A program made the translations under genes and the position numbers. The notes beneath the pieces were generated by a model. It had not been told where the DNA came from. It saw nothing but the letters and a program-made list of their open reading frames with translations, and made no database searches. Shown here in pieces: positions 12,901-24,109 of a stretch of DNA of 64,000 nt (position 1 is the stretch's first letter; each line of letters begins with the position of its first letter). Source of the DNA: Macropodus opercularis (lineage: Eukaryota > Chordata > Actinopteri > Anabantiformes > Osphronemidae); NCBI GenBank assembly GCA_030770545.1, contig CM061106.1, forward strand, positions 2,754,001 to 2,818,000. The letters run 5' to 3'.

Positions 12901-14055
12901 ATGAGCTCACATGATGTGAGTCCACACAGAGACACACACAAGGTAAAGGTCCATGAAGTGATGCTTGATGTGAGCAGTGAGTCAGAGACTCCCTGTAGCG
13001 GTGAAGCTTTACTGTCACAGTCAGTTTGGTTCCGTCTCAGCAGCTCTGAACAACATCTATCTCTGCCTCCCTCACTGAACAATGCTGACGTGTTGGAACA
13101 AGGCGTCTAGAGACAGAGTCTGCTGGGATCAGACTGGTTGTACTGGGCAGCTCCCAGTGGGAATGTGTTGAACTGTGTGAGTCTGAGGCAGAGCTGCTGC
13201 TCACACTAGTAACATTGAACCACTTCCTCCATTCATTCATTGTTGGATCCTACATCAAAGTTCAGACGTCAGCTCTGGTGCTGACACTGGGGACAAACAG
13301 TCGTCTCCACTTACTGCAACAACATCAACTAAAGTCTAACAGCAGGAACTTCAACCTACTGCTGGAAGACATTTGAGCCAAATCTGCACGTAGAGAACGT
13401 CAATAACCAGATTTGATCAGAGCTGAACATTTGTGGTTCAGCTGCTTCCTTTGACGTCTGCCTGCAAGTCAGCACTTCATTAGAAGAGGAGCAGCCCCTG
13501 TGACCCTCTACAGGATCAGAGCTTTAGCTACTGGCTGGATGGAGATTTGATCCATGATCAGAGTGTTTGCTGGAAGAACAGTGAAGAAAGCTTCTCCTTC
13601 ACATTAACACTTCAAACACAAACCAACTGACTCACATCACAAACAAACAACACAACTATTGATCATCAGAGAAAGTTTACATCAGATTGTTCAACCTGAT
13701 TCAAACTAACAACAACTCACTCTGATGCAGGTTGGTCTTTAAAGTCAATAGGTTGATACATTGACCAGTTGCTCTTGAAGGACACACAACTGGGTTCAGG
13801 TCCAGCTTCAGCAGATTCTTGTCTCTGATGGGACCTGATAGAAAAACAACTTAGTGACTCTCACATATTCAGTGGACGTTTCCTTCATCAATGACCAATA
13901 ATAGTGAATCTTAAACAGTGTGTGTGACTTGGAGACAGAATCATCAGATGGTCTCAGTCATCTCACCTCTGAGCTTTGGTCTGGCTCTCATGGTCCCCAC
14001 ACAGAGTGGTTTTAGAGGGAGGGGCTCCCTCCTCTCTGTCCTCACACTGATTCAT
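3919..14055 (-). CDS. NLR gene A: FISNA-NACHT-LRR receptor, LRR-terminated
   Basis: Predicted cytosolic NLR sensor of the large fish NLRC3/NLRP12-like group. Minus-strand coding exons: 14055-13967 (ATG at 14055, in-frame TGA 15 nt upstream), 13834-13721, 12880-12802, 12645-12417, 12260-10418 (FISNA plus NACHT), then LRR exons 9430-9257, 6847-6674, 6146-5973, 5458-5285, 4771-4598 and 4087-3919. The sum is 3393 nt, exactly 1131 codons including a TGA, with phases agreeing at every junction. Walker A reads GVAGVGKT, Walker B is FILDGLDE, followed by the WITTRPAA sensor segment. LRR exons encode the LxELDLxxNxLQDSxVKxL pattern. The last LRR exon has a net 7-nt loss near its end and runs into the stop, and no B30.2 exon follows. 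This may be a genuine short isoform type or a truncation. The intron between 9257 and 6847 holds a hAT insertion. Close inverted paralogue of gene C. Confidence 0.85.
6925..7782. mobile_element. non-autonomous hAT-like element with 8-bp target duplication
   Basis: The element begins CAGGGGTATTCAACT and ends GTGACCGCTG, short imperfect terminal inverted repeats of the hAT type. It is bounded on both sides by the same octamer GTGTAGAT (6917-6924 and 7783-7790), the 8-bp target-site duplication expected of hAT transposition. It is 858 bp with no transposase frame. It sits in the intron of gene A next to the LRR array, where the tandem intron sequence is interrupted at the insertion point. Confidence 0.8.
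7791..9256. other. intronic stretch of gene A, no exon recognised
   Basis: No LRR or other exon is visible. The plus strand holds a promoter-like cluster at 8743-8811: two inverted CCAAT boxes (ATTGG at 8743 and 8774) and a full CRE palindrome TGACGTCA at 8804-8811. The cluster is not tied to a recognisable transcript and could be part of an old LTR. Confidence 0.35.
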
Positions 14056-15388
14056 GTCCACATCAGCTCACACACACTTTCTACCTTCATGTGGAGACAA
14101 ACACAAATCATTCACCTGCACATCAACTGAAATCCTCCTCCATCATTAGTCAAATATCAGCTGCTCTGCTTCTACTGTTGTTAATGACACTGAGGGGAAG
14201 TTTGCTGCAGCTTCATGGCTCCATCTAGTGGCTGATAGAAGTAGAGCAGCTTCCTCTGCCTCCACTGAACTGGTTAAAATGCCTGATAAACTCATCAACG
14301 TTCCCACTAAACATGAACAGTGAAGAGCAGCAGGACTGAAAATCAACACGACACCAGAACATTTAACACCACACAGACGACAACAACTATAATGAAACTA
14401 CCAACGTAAACCAATGTAAACTCCACAGAGACGTCACCATCACCCACCAAACCTGACAAAATGTTCATTATTCATGTGACACCACTCAGCTCAGCAGCTC
14501 CTGGTCCAGGTCTACAGTCCCTCTGCTGAGGACCAGCATCTGCTCCCTGAAGCTCACAGCTCATGTCTTCAGTGTCTCTGACTGAGACTTAGTGATGGTG
14601 GTGACGTTGCTTTGGAGGAGGATGTTCAGCAGACGTTCACTGACCTCCAGGAAAACAGATCCACCATCTGTTTTCTGATGTTCACTGCTCAGCAACACAA
14701 CTGCACCGACCACGACCACAAAGAGAACGTCTCCATGTGGTCGCTGCATTTTACTGAAGATTACTTATTATTATTATTCTTCAATAACGTCATGTCATGT
14801 GACCTATATATAACGTGTGTCTACATGTCCCACATGGACACAACCCTCTATGTTCAGTGTTAGTACAACACTGACATCAGATGATGAATGAACACGTCAC
14901 ATGTCTGACACATGGGTGAATCTGTTTTCCCAGAGAGATTTTCAGCCTAAAGTCTGTTGAATATCTGACTACAAACCAGTGTCTCTGTGGTGAGTTAGTG
15001 CTGATCAGTGGATAAAACATCTAAATGGAAAAAGAGGAATTAGGTTCTATGTAGGGTCACATGGACACTTCCTCTTTCTGTTTCCTGCTGACTCACAAAC
15101 TGATGACTAGCAAGTAAATCTGATCAGTTTACAGAGAAATCAGAGAAAAACTAAAATTATTCACTGAGTCTGAACATCCTCTGTTATAAATAATCTGCTT
15201 TCAGATGTTTCTGTCAGTTCAGCTACTGACCATAAACTGACTCTACTTCTACTGTGACTCTACTGACACAACATGGAGGAGAAAGTCTGTTCATCACATT
15301 CTGATGAAGTTTAACAAGAGGAACAAACTAAGTTCAGTTTTTGTTCAGTTAAAACAAAGAGTAACAACAATAAAGTCAAATACTTCAC
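14056..15388. other. 5' flank of NLR gene A
   Basis: Paralogous to the flank of gene B: blocks at 14150-14370 and 14775-15340 match 43430-43650 and 44060-44500 plus 44940-45110. No exon is recognised. A TATATATAA run occurs near 14808 but its position relative to a start site is unknown. Confidence 0.45.
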
Positions 15389-15623
15389 CTTTATATGGAG
15401 GAAATTCACTGAAGCTCGACGCAGACACAGAGTAAAAATAAACAGGAACAGAAAGTGATGGAGGAGCCTGGAACAGGACATATTTAACCCTTTCTTCTTC
15501 TTTGGTTTGGTTTGTAGTCACGTTGTCGTCCACAGTTTGTTTCTTCAGCTCCCTCTTCAGTTCAGTGGACAGTTGATCATTTCCAGTAAAAGTAAATGAT
15601 GAAACATTAAATGTTTGACTTGA
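15389..15623 (-). other. conserved 235-nt open segment upstream of NLR A
   Basis: On the minus strand this reads open for its full length, starts after a CAG acceptor-like site and ends AAAG before GTGAAG. An equally long counterpart lies at 45132-45366 upstream of NLR gene B. Similarity between the two stops abruptly at the acceptor side. The encoded peptide has an acidic/basic middle and a hydrophobic YVLFQAPPSLSVPVYF stretch. I do not recognise the family. It cannot be spliced in frame to the NLR ATG exon, because that exon has an in-frame stop just before the ATG. Possibly an exon of a separate small gene. Confidence 0.4.
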
Positions 15624-15872
15624 CTGTAAACTATAAAAAGGAAACATAATCCATGGTTCAGTCTGAATGTTGGGGACAGTTTTCAGCTAAACTCAATGAT
15701 CCTGAATGATCAGTGATCCTGTTTGCAGCCATGGACATACAGACGACGTCACTGTTTCACTGTGATGCTGGAGAAAAGACCTTTTCTAAGTAATTTTCTG
15801 ATTTGTGATAACAGAACAAAAAAGTACAGAGGTTTTAAAGTAGACATCACCTGTTGATCTGCAGTTGAACTC

Positions 15873-16017
15873 AGAATAGAATAGAATAGAATAGAATAGA
15901 ATAGAATAGAATAGAATAGAATAGAATAGAATAGAATAGAATAGAATAGAATAGAACAGAATAGAATAGAATAGAATAGAATAGAATAGAATAGAATAGA
16001 ATAGAATAGAATAGAAT
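15873..16017. repeat. (AGAAT)n microsatellite
   Basis: About 145 bases of the pentamer AGAAT, with one interruption (agaac) near 15955. It is translatable in every frame but has no gene-like context. Confidence 0.97.
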
Positions 16018-16860
16018 TATTTGATTGTCATTGCAGTATTTAATATATTTATATTCCATATAATTATGTGGGGGATTTATTTTTTTAATGCATGATTTTA
16101 TACATTTATTGCGTCTATTGTGTGTTTATTCATTGCATGTTTTTAACATTTGCATGACTTCACACCAACTGAACTGCTTAACATCTGAGTCACTGCATAA
16201 TGAAGAACACCTGGATTGATGAGGTGACTGGAGCAGCGTCAGGTTGTGTTTCACAGGTGAAAGCGCTCAACACGGAGCCAGACGGACGAGGACAGAGAGC
16301 TGAGCAGGACATGAAGAGGCCTCATGGAGGCACCAGGAGAGACGGAAGGAGCGACGAGCTGCAGAGCAGGGACAGCTCTCTGCTCCACCACCGGCTTCTC
16401 CATGAGGCTGATGAGCTGGACCTGAAACCAGACGGTTCGTCTGCAAAGCTACTGGCCGTGGATCCGTCATTTATTCTAATGATTCTTGATCTTTTACTCC
16501 GGTGATTTAATGAATAAAATCTGATATATTTGATTGGCTTCCCCCTTTTTAACTGGTTGCTTCCACCTGATTTCACTGCAGCCTGTTTTATCTGTTGCTG
16601 TTTCCACTGCTGCAGATGTTTAGGTTCTCAAAGTGTAGTTGATTCCATTGATTGATAAACTTGCTAAACGTGTTGATCCGCACTAGTCCAGGAACAGAGT
16701 TAGTCCTTCAGTCACCAGTGGTTTAACAAACAACATTCTCTTCACCTGGAGCAGAAATATTTCAGCATCCTGACAGAAAAACATGTAAATGTTGAACATA
16801 TGTGTCACTGTCTTTCATCCTGCTTCTATCCAGTAATGTTAGAATGAGAAACATTCACAG
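16018..16860. other. no recognised gene
   Basis: A 16200-16505 open frame on the plus strand and overlapping frames on the minus strand show no family motif. I see no paired splice sites. Confidence 0.35.
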
Positions 16861-16864
16861 CACA

Positions 16865-17500
16865 ACTACAACCACCGTGAATACGCGCGCGCTTAAAGCA
16901 AACAGCCGCGTTGGTGACGCCTGCGCCGCGTGCACGCGCAAAACACAGGACTGTTGCCGAGCCGCACGCCCAGCAACTGAGAGGCGCGCGCATTAGCATG
17001 TTTGATGAAGACCAGGCGGAAAAGTCACAGGTCGCTGCTCGTGAAGCGACCGAAGGTTCGAGGCTGCGTCCGAACCGATACACGCTGAACATCTGGGGCC
17101 TTAACGGCCAATGAAATGTGGGACAAAGCTTCCACGGTACGATGACCGCCCAGTGGCTGAGTATCCCATGTATTGTTGTTTAGCTAAAACGCCCTAAACC
17201 GGTTTCCATTCATTTCAATGGTAGAGCTAAACCACTAAACCATATGGATGACATATACTTTCGTCCGCTAGTTTTGCTGTCGCGCCGTTTCTGGACAACC
17301 CGGTTATGACGTCGCCTTTTCAGCTGTGGCTGCAGGAGAAGAGACGACCTGCGTCCGGTAACACCGCAAAGTTTGAAGTTAACGCCGCGGATTCGGGGGG
17401 AACCGACGATCGGTCGGTTGTTTTACTGCGGCTGCGCGTTGTGCAGCGTGTTTCATCTTTGTCGTTCAGCGTTTATCACGGTGACGTGGAAGCACTGCTT
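16865..17500. promoter_or_regulatory. CpG-rich segment, possible promoter/first exon
   Basis: CpG dinucleotides are dense here (for example cgcgcgcgc near 16881 and repeated cgcg blocks to 17470), in strong contrast to the surrounding AT-rich DNA. A CCAAT box lies near 17108. A plus-strand open frame from ATG 17306 to TGA 17503 lies at its downstream edge. The composition fits an unmethylated promoter, but no TATA box or known first exon is identified. Confidence 0.35.
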
Positions 17501-17963
17501 TGAGTATTAATCTCCTTATTTGGTTGAAATGGTGAAGTGTGAACTGCTCTAAATAATAACACGTGATGACATGTGTTTGCTGTGTCCCACGTTTCTTTCC
17601 CTGCTCACATTTAATTGTAATAGTTGTCAGAATTTAATATTGATTCATTTGATATTAAAATGTAAAAATTATTCATGTATTTTATTCTACTTTTTAGCTC
17701 CTCTATAGAAGTGTCAGTTCACCTGAACAGACGCCTGTGCCATTTCCAAAACAGTTGACGTTTCTTGTGTCTAAAGTCTTCTTTAATGGACAATATTGTA
17801 CATTCTGGTCACACGTACATAACATTTGGCTAGAAGCGTAAATATGAATAAATTGGCCAGCATTGTTCTGCTGCAGCTTTTGGTCTTAACTACAGCCCAA
17901 GGGCCAAACGTCGTCCATGTTTCTCTGTTGTGTTGTAATTAATAAAACTTTCTGGGTTTGTAG

Positions 17964-18979
17964 AGACACATTCTTCTCCAGAGACGTCTGCAGTGACTGG
18001 ACAACCTCTGCTGCAGCCTCCATCTGCAAAGAGAGCACAAAGTAAGTTAAAATAGTTGATTTGGTTGTGCACATGTTAAAGAGGTAAACTCAAGTCTCAC
18101 ACTCTTCTTGTCATTGTTGTAATTTTACTAGTCCAGCCATCACCAACTGCCCCCAGAGGAAAAGAACTGAGCCTCGGTCCAGAAGACGCAAGTGTCGCTT
18201 TTGTTACATGGAACTGAAACAGGATCCAAACAGCCTCCACATTCACACCGACTTTCCTGGAAAGTACGTTTACTGCTGTTGAGATGCTCTGAAAATCCCA
18301 GCTCTGCGCGTTCGTTTAATGATGAGGAGAAGCGGCTGATGAATTCAATCTGACTTTTTATTTACACTTGAATAATAATTGTACAGGCCTGGGTCAGTCT
18401 GTCTCTATTCCATACAGCATATAGTCAGGACATGAAGTCTGACGCTGCCTGTTCCTCAACCTACACTTTTATACTAAACAGAGCATCTTTCAGTTCTGAA
18501 ACAGGATCCTGATGATGTGGTTTGCTGTTCGTCTCCATGGATGCTCTCTGTGACTTATTTGCTGGTCACAGTTGCTGTGTGGCCCCTTGTTCTGTGGATT
18601 GAAGCACATCTCCTTCTACACACATTCACCCAGTCGTCCTTATTCGGGCATGTTTCACTTACATGCAACTCGTCTGCTCTTTTCCTAACATCCTGTTCTG
18701 CACATACTGTTTAATGACCTGTGACTAGATGCTACGTCTACTACTCTCTAAACTTGATGTGTTTTAAACTATACTTTAATGCATTGGCTTGTTCTGTTTT
18801 CTTCCTGCATCCTACTATCTAAGCTTAAACTAGTTACATTCCTTCACTGCCTTGTCTTATCATTTTATAAAGAAAAAGGCATAAAGAGGGTCATGACCTG
18901 GAAAGAGTTTCAGGCATCCACTTTCTATAAAATGGGAAGAAAAAAGAATGAGATGCGTAGTATACTCATTTATGTTTAA
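17964..18979 (+). pseudogene. scraps of an unrecognised plus-strand gene with a Cys-rich exon
   Basis: Three pieces read in order. A small exon at 17964-18041 runs from an acceptor after tttgtag to a donor GTAAGT. A second piece from about 18140 to 18264 can continue it in frame using the acceptor ctagtccag; it encodes a basic RRRKCRFCYMELKQDPNSLH segment before a possible GTACGT donor. A third piece at about 18840-18979 encodes SFYKEKG...EFQASTFYKMGRKKNE and a stop, but lacks a clear acceptor. The pieces suggest a zinc-binding or nucleic-acid-related protein, but I do not recognise the family and cannot show it is intact. Confidence 0.3.
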
Positions 18980-21060
18980 TATTGTAATATTGTATTGCTT
19001 TTACGTACGTGTGTAAGTTTGATTATGTTCATTAAACAGTTTACATGAATACTGTCTCTAAATCTCCTTATAAGTGAATGGTGTATTTGACATGCTAATA
19101 GTACTGCTACTAATCATAAAAAGGTAAAAAAATTACATTTTGTGTAAATTTACACCAAGTCAGCTGTTAAAACATTAGAACTCATCAATTATCTTTAATC
19201 ATGTCATACAAACTTTGCCTTGACTGGGATTCGAACCGGGATTCAGGAAGCAGTTCAGGACCCTGGAGAGAGAGAGAAATGCTGCAATTTCATTGGCTGA
19301 AAGTCTGTTCCAGCTATTCATGACTGTAACTTATCTTAACTTGACCTACTGTAAGTTATCTTAACTTAACCTACTGTAACTTAACTCGAGATGCCTCTTC
19401 ACCACCAACCTCTAACCTGCTTCTCTCTGTTTCAGAGGGAGCATATTCTCTAGACCTTAGAGACACTGGTGGATGTGCAGTCGCAGCAGCAGGAATCTTC
19501 TTCAGGTCTCTCACGCTACTCCTCCACTTCAACCTCCCAGGCCAAGACTCGCCTGACAAGACTCTGACTAAACTAGTCGCTGTCATCAGTCCAGCCTGAG
19601 TGTTGAAGACCCGTCCAGTGCGTCCAGGGTGTAGAGCATCTGAGGCTGTCAAAGTCGATGGCTGAGGTTCCTTGAGGCCGTCCTCAGCATCCACACGGTG
19701 CCTCTTACCTGCTGTACTTACCTGCTCCAGGTCGCTCTCTTCCCTGCTCCTCTTCGACGCAGACCAAAGTCCTGTTACAGCCCAGAATCTCACTGAGGCT
19801 TCTCGAAGAGGAAGATGCAGGGACGGACGTCAACCGTGACTCGACCGACTGCAGACTGTACCAACAGCTGAGTTAAGATGGACCACGGTGAACTTAGAGC
19901 CTTTAGTCCATCAGCCACCGTCAAGTAGAACACGGGCACCAGATAATGCACCTAGAGCGTCTGTATGAACAACAACTACAACATGCATTTTATTACTAAA
20001 CAGAGACTCACTGCTGGTCTAGAACAGGCCAGATGTGCTGAACAGCAAACCACAGACAGGCTAAGACTGAAGTGTTGGCTGCAGAGGTGGCTCTGACTCA
20101 GGCCTACTGGCACCAAGACAGAGAACATGGACAGAGACGAGGTCAGAGGTCGTGGTCAGATGGGAGGAGGAGGCAGAGGAAGCAGAGCAGGGAGAGACGG
20201 AGGCTGTTACGTATGTGAACACGTAGACACTGGGCTCGTGACGGCAAAGATACACATCACGTCCCAATGAACACGAGGAAGCTACAGCTGATGTAGGAAC
20301 GTGGACGATTACCACCAAAGCAAGATCCACTAAAATAATAACAACCATATGCATATGAGGCTAAATGTGACTGGATCAGTCCTTGGTTCGGTCCACAGCC
20401 GGAGATTTCTGTCCAACGTTTAATAACTGCTGCAGATCTACTTAAACAGGAAGTCACATCCAGCAAAGGTCAGTAACAAGCTAAGTTTGAGTTTCTACTG
20501 TGTGTTAAGAACTAAATGTATGAAGCTTGTGAAGGTTCAGAATTGGTTGATCCATGTTAGCGGCATAGAAAAAGCATGAGTTGGATGGATGTCACACATT
20601 CATTAGATGAGTCAGGTTGATGGCGCTGCTGTTTACCTCTCTCCTACACAGCAGCCGTGTTTACAGAGGAAGCAGCCACTCGCCACTAAACTAAGCCTGA
20701 ACAGTTGAGTGCAGAGACCAGAGCACAGCGTTCACACCCAGAGTGACGAGCACATCCACACATGACGTCACAACATCTCAGACATTATGGGCCAAACTAA
20801 AGTAAAGCAGGGAAACAGCCTGAAACCAAGAGGCAACGATGAGGTTAAAGAAACGATTAGTTTCTACTGTAGTTGGATCAAACGACGCTGATACGACAGC
20901 ACCACCGACCGATACTCTGCTCTCTGCTACTGATCCCATAACATGGACACCAGAAGCAGCAGAGAAGAAACTAAGCCACAGTATTCAAAAAACCAGAAAT
21001 ACTCACAACACACGTGACTAATATTTACTGAAACACCCCCCCCCCCAACATACACACACA
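18980..21060. other. no recognised gene
   Basis: A GGTTCGAATCC motif (minus strand, 19213-19237) resembles a tRNA T-arm/B box but has no matching A box or cloverleaf. Open frames around 19371-19793 and 20061-20466 lack motifs. A poly-C run and (CA)n lie at 21033-21070, just past the 3' end of the lectin-like gene. Confidence 0.4.
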
Positions 21061-21189
21061 CACACACACACTGTTCCCTGTAGATGTCAGGGCTCCTGCC
21101 TCTCATCACCGGACTCACCTGCTCATCACCTGCTGGGATGTGAAGGTCGACTGAAGTCAAGTCAAGGTTGACTCCTCCCACAGCGAACA

Positions 21190-21245
21190 AACGGCTCATG
21201 AGCATTTATTCAGTCGTGTTTATTTAATAGACGTCATGTCAACAC
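21190..21245 (-). promoter_or_regulatory. 3' end of lectin-like gene 1 with AATAAA
   Basis: Downstream of the minus-strand stop, the strand reads ATTAAATAAACACGAC (plus 21215-21230), giving an AATAAA polyadenylation signal. The same sequence follows the sister gene near 26610-26630. Confidence 0.5.
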
Positions 21246-21260
21246 TACACACGTTTGTCA

Positions 21261-23048
21261 TCAGGTAACAATGTCCATCGGCTTCTCACACATCCAGTTT
21301 CTGGTAGATGTGTAATATCCACTTGTCCATGTCCCATCTCCATCACAGTAAACTACATAACACCAAACATCGCACTCAATTTTTCCTGTCGAACTGAACC
21401 TGTGGGACAAATAAACGGTTTTAAATCCTGCATATTTACACATCGTCTTTTGAAATGTTTTAATTTATCCTGTTTATGAACCTTGAGCTGAAAAGCGTCA
21501 TGAGAATAAAAATAACGAAAGTGACAGAAATAAAAGTGTCTCAAGTCTGAGTCGGTGCTGATCCGTCCACCCAGGTCCACTCATACTTAGATCCTGGTTG
21601 GTTCCATTCTCTCTGCAGACCGATCCAGAACTGTTCATTCAGACTCTGGCTGGTGACAAAGTCCTAAGAGACAACAGGAGACGGTGATTGTTTCTAAATT
21701 CACACAGTAAAACACAGCAACACAAAGAAAAACACAGCAACACACAGAAAAACACAGTAAAACACAGTAAAACACAGCAACACACAGTAAAACACAGCAA
21801 CACACAGTAAAACACAGCAACACACTCGCCTGCTCCTCTCGGCTGCTGATCACCACCAGGTCAGATCCTCGGTTCTGACAATCTTTCCTGCTCTCAAACC
21901 AACTTTTCTTCTCAGAGGACTTTAAATAAAAACTTGACCCAAATCTTGTCCATCCTTCAGGAGAAAACTTTCCTTCTGTAAACAGTTTCAGACAGTTTCC
22001 ATCGAATAGTTTTACATTTGCATATTTATGGTCGTTACATTAGTTCATTATTCATCATTAGTTTCTGTTCACAGCAGGAATCTCCACCTAAAACATCTCC
22101 ACACTTGTTAAATGTTGACTTAAATCTTCTCACCATTGATCTGATGCTTCAGCTTCTTCACTTCGTCCAGTAACTTGTTGGATCTGCTCTGCAGCTGCTC
22201 CTTCTCCAAAGTCACTAAAACATCTGCTCAGAAACAAAATGAAGAAGCAGAAACGTCTCTTCATCGTTACAGGAGTGAAGCACAGTTGAGTTCAGTTCAA
22301 GCACAGCAGGGTTTGAGTGACAGCTGAGTTCACCAGAGGTCAAACCCTCTTCATGCAAACACACTGGAATCACTTCTGTCCAGATCAGAGTCGGCCAGAA
22401 GACGAGGCGTCACCTCCAGGGACTGAGAGGCTTCAGCTGCTGGAGATCAGCTGTTACTGCCACTGTCTGTCCTCTGGATAAACTCACCACCAGAAACATC
22501 ACATGGATCTGAGGCTGAAGCTCATGTTCTGACTCTACAGCCTCAATAAAAGCCGACTTTCAGTCTGTCTGACACATGACGTGGACTGATCACTGTTAGT
22601 TTGTTTCTGTTTTACTTTGAAAGTCCACTAGACCTTCTTCCTGTTCAGTGGGGACTGTTCTGGTCCCAGTCCTCAGCTCCACAGCTGTTTGCTGAGCCTC
22701 CACACACACGTTCCAACAGTAACAGACTACATTCATCAGCCTGATGCTTAGACCTGACGTAACTTCCTGCTATGAGCAGCTCAAAGTGGACCAGATACTC
22801 ACAGCGAGTGATGAACCCGGCCAGAATCAGCAGATACAGAACAGCCAGAGACGCAGCGAAAGCTCTCAACCTGCTTCTTTTGACCTGTGAACGCTTCGTC
22901 TCCCTGGTCGGTTCTACAGAGACCAAACACACAGGTACCACTGAGAAACTCTTCTGGACCAGCGACAGCTCACCACAACTTTTCTTTCACCGTCTCACTC
23001 ACCAGCTGGTTCTGAGCCAACGTCATGGTCCCGTTTTCCTTCCTCCAT
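21261..23048 (-). pseudogene. C-type-lectin-like type II receptor 1, splice donor lost
   Basis: Minus-strand exons: 23048-23003 (ATG, short charged tail), 22913-22803 (basic stretch, then one membrane segment ending LAGFITR), 22223-22134 (stalk), 21975-21830, 21663-21545 and 21399-21261 (C-type lectin-like domain: FWIGL, WTWVDGS, final RNWMCEKP). With all junctions the frame closes at 217 codons including the stop. The donor of the fifth exon, GTGAGA in the sister gene, is TTGAGA here, so no GT remains. Read-through meets TGA at 21543-21541, which would cut the protein to 171 residues and remove the last quarter of the domain. The intron after exon 4 starts with GC (GCGAGT). Ca-binding EPN and WND motifs are absent, so a sugar-binding role is unlikely. 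Best called a probable pseudogene unless a cryptic donor is used. Confidence 0.75.
21695..21828. repeat. short tandem repeat in intron of lectin-like gene 1
   Basis: About 130 bases of imperfect AAAACACAG(T/C)A and CAACACAC units fill most of the intron between exons 4 and 5. The sister gene has only two or three units at 27118-27150, so the array expanded in this copy. Confidence 0.9.
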
Positions 23049-23440
23049 GTTGAGGAGCTAAAGAGCTGAAACCTGACGGAGCCTCTCTGTGACCAGGCTC
23101 CACCGTCTGAGGCAGGAAGCTACACTACAGAGACTTTACACCCTGGACCGGCCTCAGTCACATCGGTCAGATCCGTCTTCCTCTTCTAAATGAACACAGC
23201 AGGTAAAAGCAGATGACGTGTTTGTCACAGAAAGTGTGATGTGTTAATTTCTAGATATTTATAGTTTCTCTGTCTCTGAGCAACAAACAAACTCTGGTTT
23301 GTCTTTTCTTTGTTTGTGTTCTGTTGCATCAGTATTGAGCCTTCAGAACCGTTTAGTCAAACTGTTTTCTGCCTGCATCCTGCTTTTTAAGCTTTTAACT
23401 ATTCCTTCAATAGACGCTGTCGTTCCACGAGTCTGAATGA
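23049..23440. other. 5' flank of lectin-like gene 1
   Basis: Bases 23096-23363 match 27950-28230, which lies in intron 2 of lectin-like gene 2. The match then stops where retroviral sequence begins. No exon seen. Confidence 0.5.
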
Positions 23441-24026
23441 GTTTATATTGACAGACCAAATTGCAGCCGGTTTTGAGAATATCTTCTCTGCCTTGTTTCC
23501 AGTGACCCCCAACAAAAATGTGGATTAATTATGTTCACTATAATGTATTACGTTTATCTAGTTTGACCCGTGACACCATAGAAGGTCTCTCAGATCAACT
23601 CGCCCTGCTTCCCTCATGGCAGTACAGAGTAGGATGGCCTTAGATATGCTGTTGGCAGAGAAGGGGGGTGTTTGTGCGCTATTTTCGGAGAGATGTGCTG
23701 CACGTTCATTCCCAATAACACGACCCCACATGGTTCAGTGACAAAGGCTCTAGAAGGTTTGAGAGCACTCAGGTGTGGACAATCCCCTGGAGGAATGGGT
23801 GAAATCGCTCGGCCGGTGGAAAGGTTTGATAATGTCTGTTTTGCTATCTATAGCTACATTTATAGCCATTTTATTTACAAGTGGTTGTTGTTGTATCCCA
23901 CGTATTCATGCTTTGTGTACTCGATTGATTACCTCTGCTGTCCAAAGACAGGACACTGAGGACACGATGATGCCACTGCATCAGCTGGACTTATGGAGTG
24001 AGGAGAGGCAGCCCCATATACTGTAG
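23440..24026 (+). mobile_element. endogenous retrovirus env (transmembrane part), decayed
   Basis: The plus strand encodes, with several frame breaks, the C-terminal part of a retroviral envelope. There is a heptad/immunosuppressive-like segment ending in a C-X6-CC motif (cysteines at residues 2, 9 and 10 of the frame opening at 23672). A second frame from 23775 gives a hydrophobic anchor followed by a three-cysteine cluster, typical of gamma/epsilon-like retroviral envelopes. At least one stop and two frameshifts separate the pieces, so it is non-functional. No matching LTR pair or pol was found beside it, and it differs in sequence from the env remnant at 35699. Confidence 0.7.
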
Positions 24027-24109
24027 CACGGCAGAGTTGAGCTGCAGACTCAGACTCTACCTGCAGCAGCTTAGAGCAGGATAGGATTGACTGAGAGAGT
24101 CTGGACTTA

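Noticed and set aside
13918..14130. MCVTWRQNHQM frame (also at 43200 and 58947)
   Set aside because: Antisense of the conserved first NLR coding exon and its flank.
14805..14816. TATA box for gene A
   Set aside because: TATATATAA is present but not conserved in the matching flank of gene B, and no start site is known.
15871..16059. 62-codon frame of repeated FYSIL
   Set aside because: Translation of the AGAAT microsatellite.
19205..19240. tRNA-like T-arm (GGTTCGAATCC on the minus strand)
   Set aside because: No D-arm, anticodon arm or A box at the expected distance; at most a tRNA or SINE relic.
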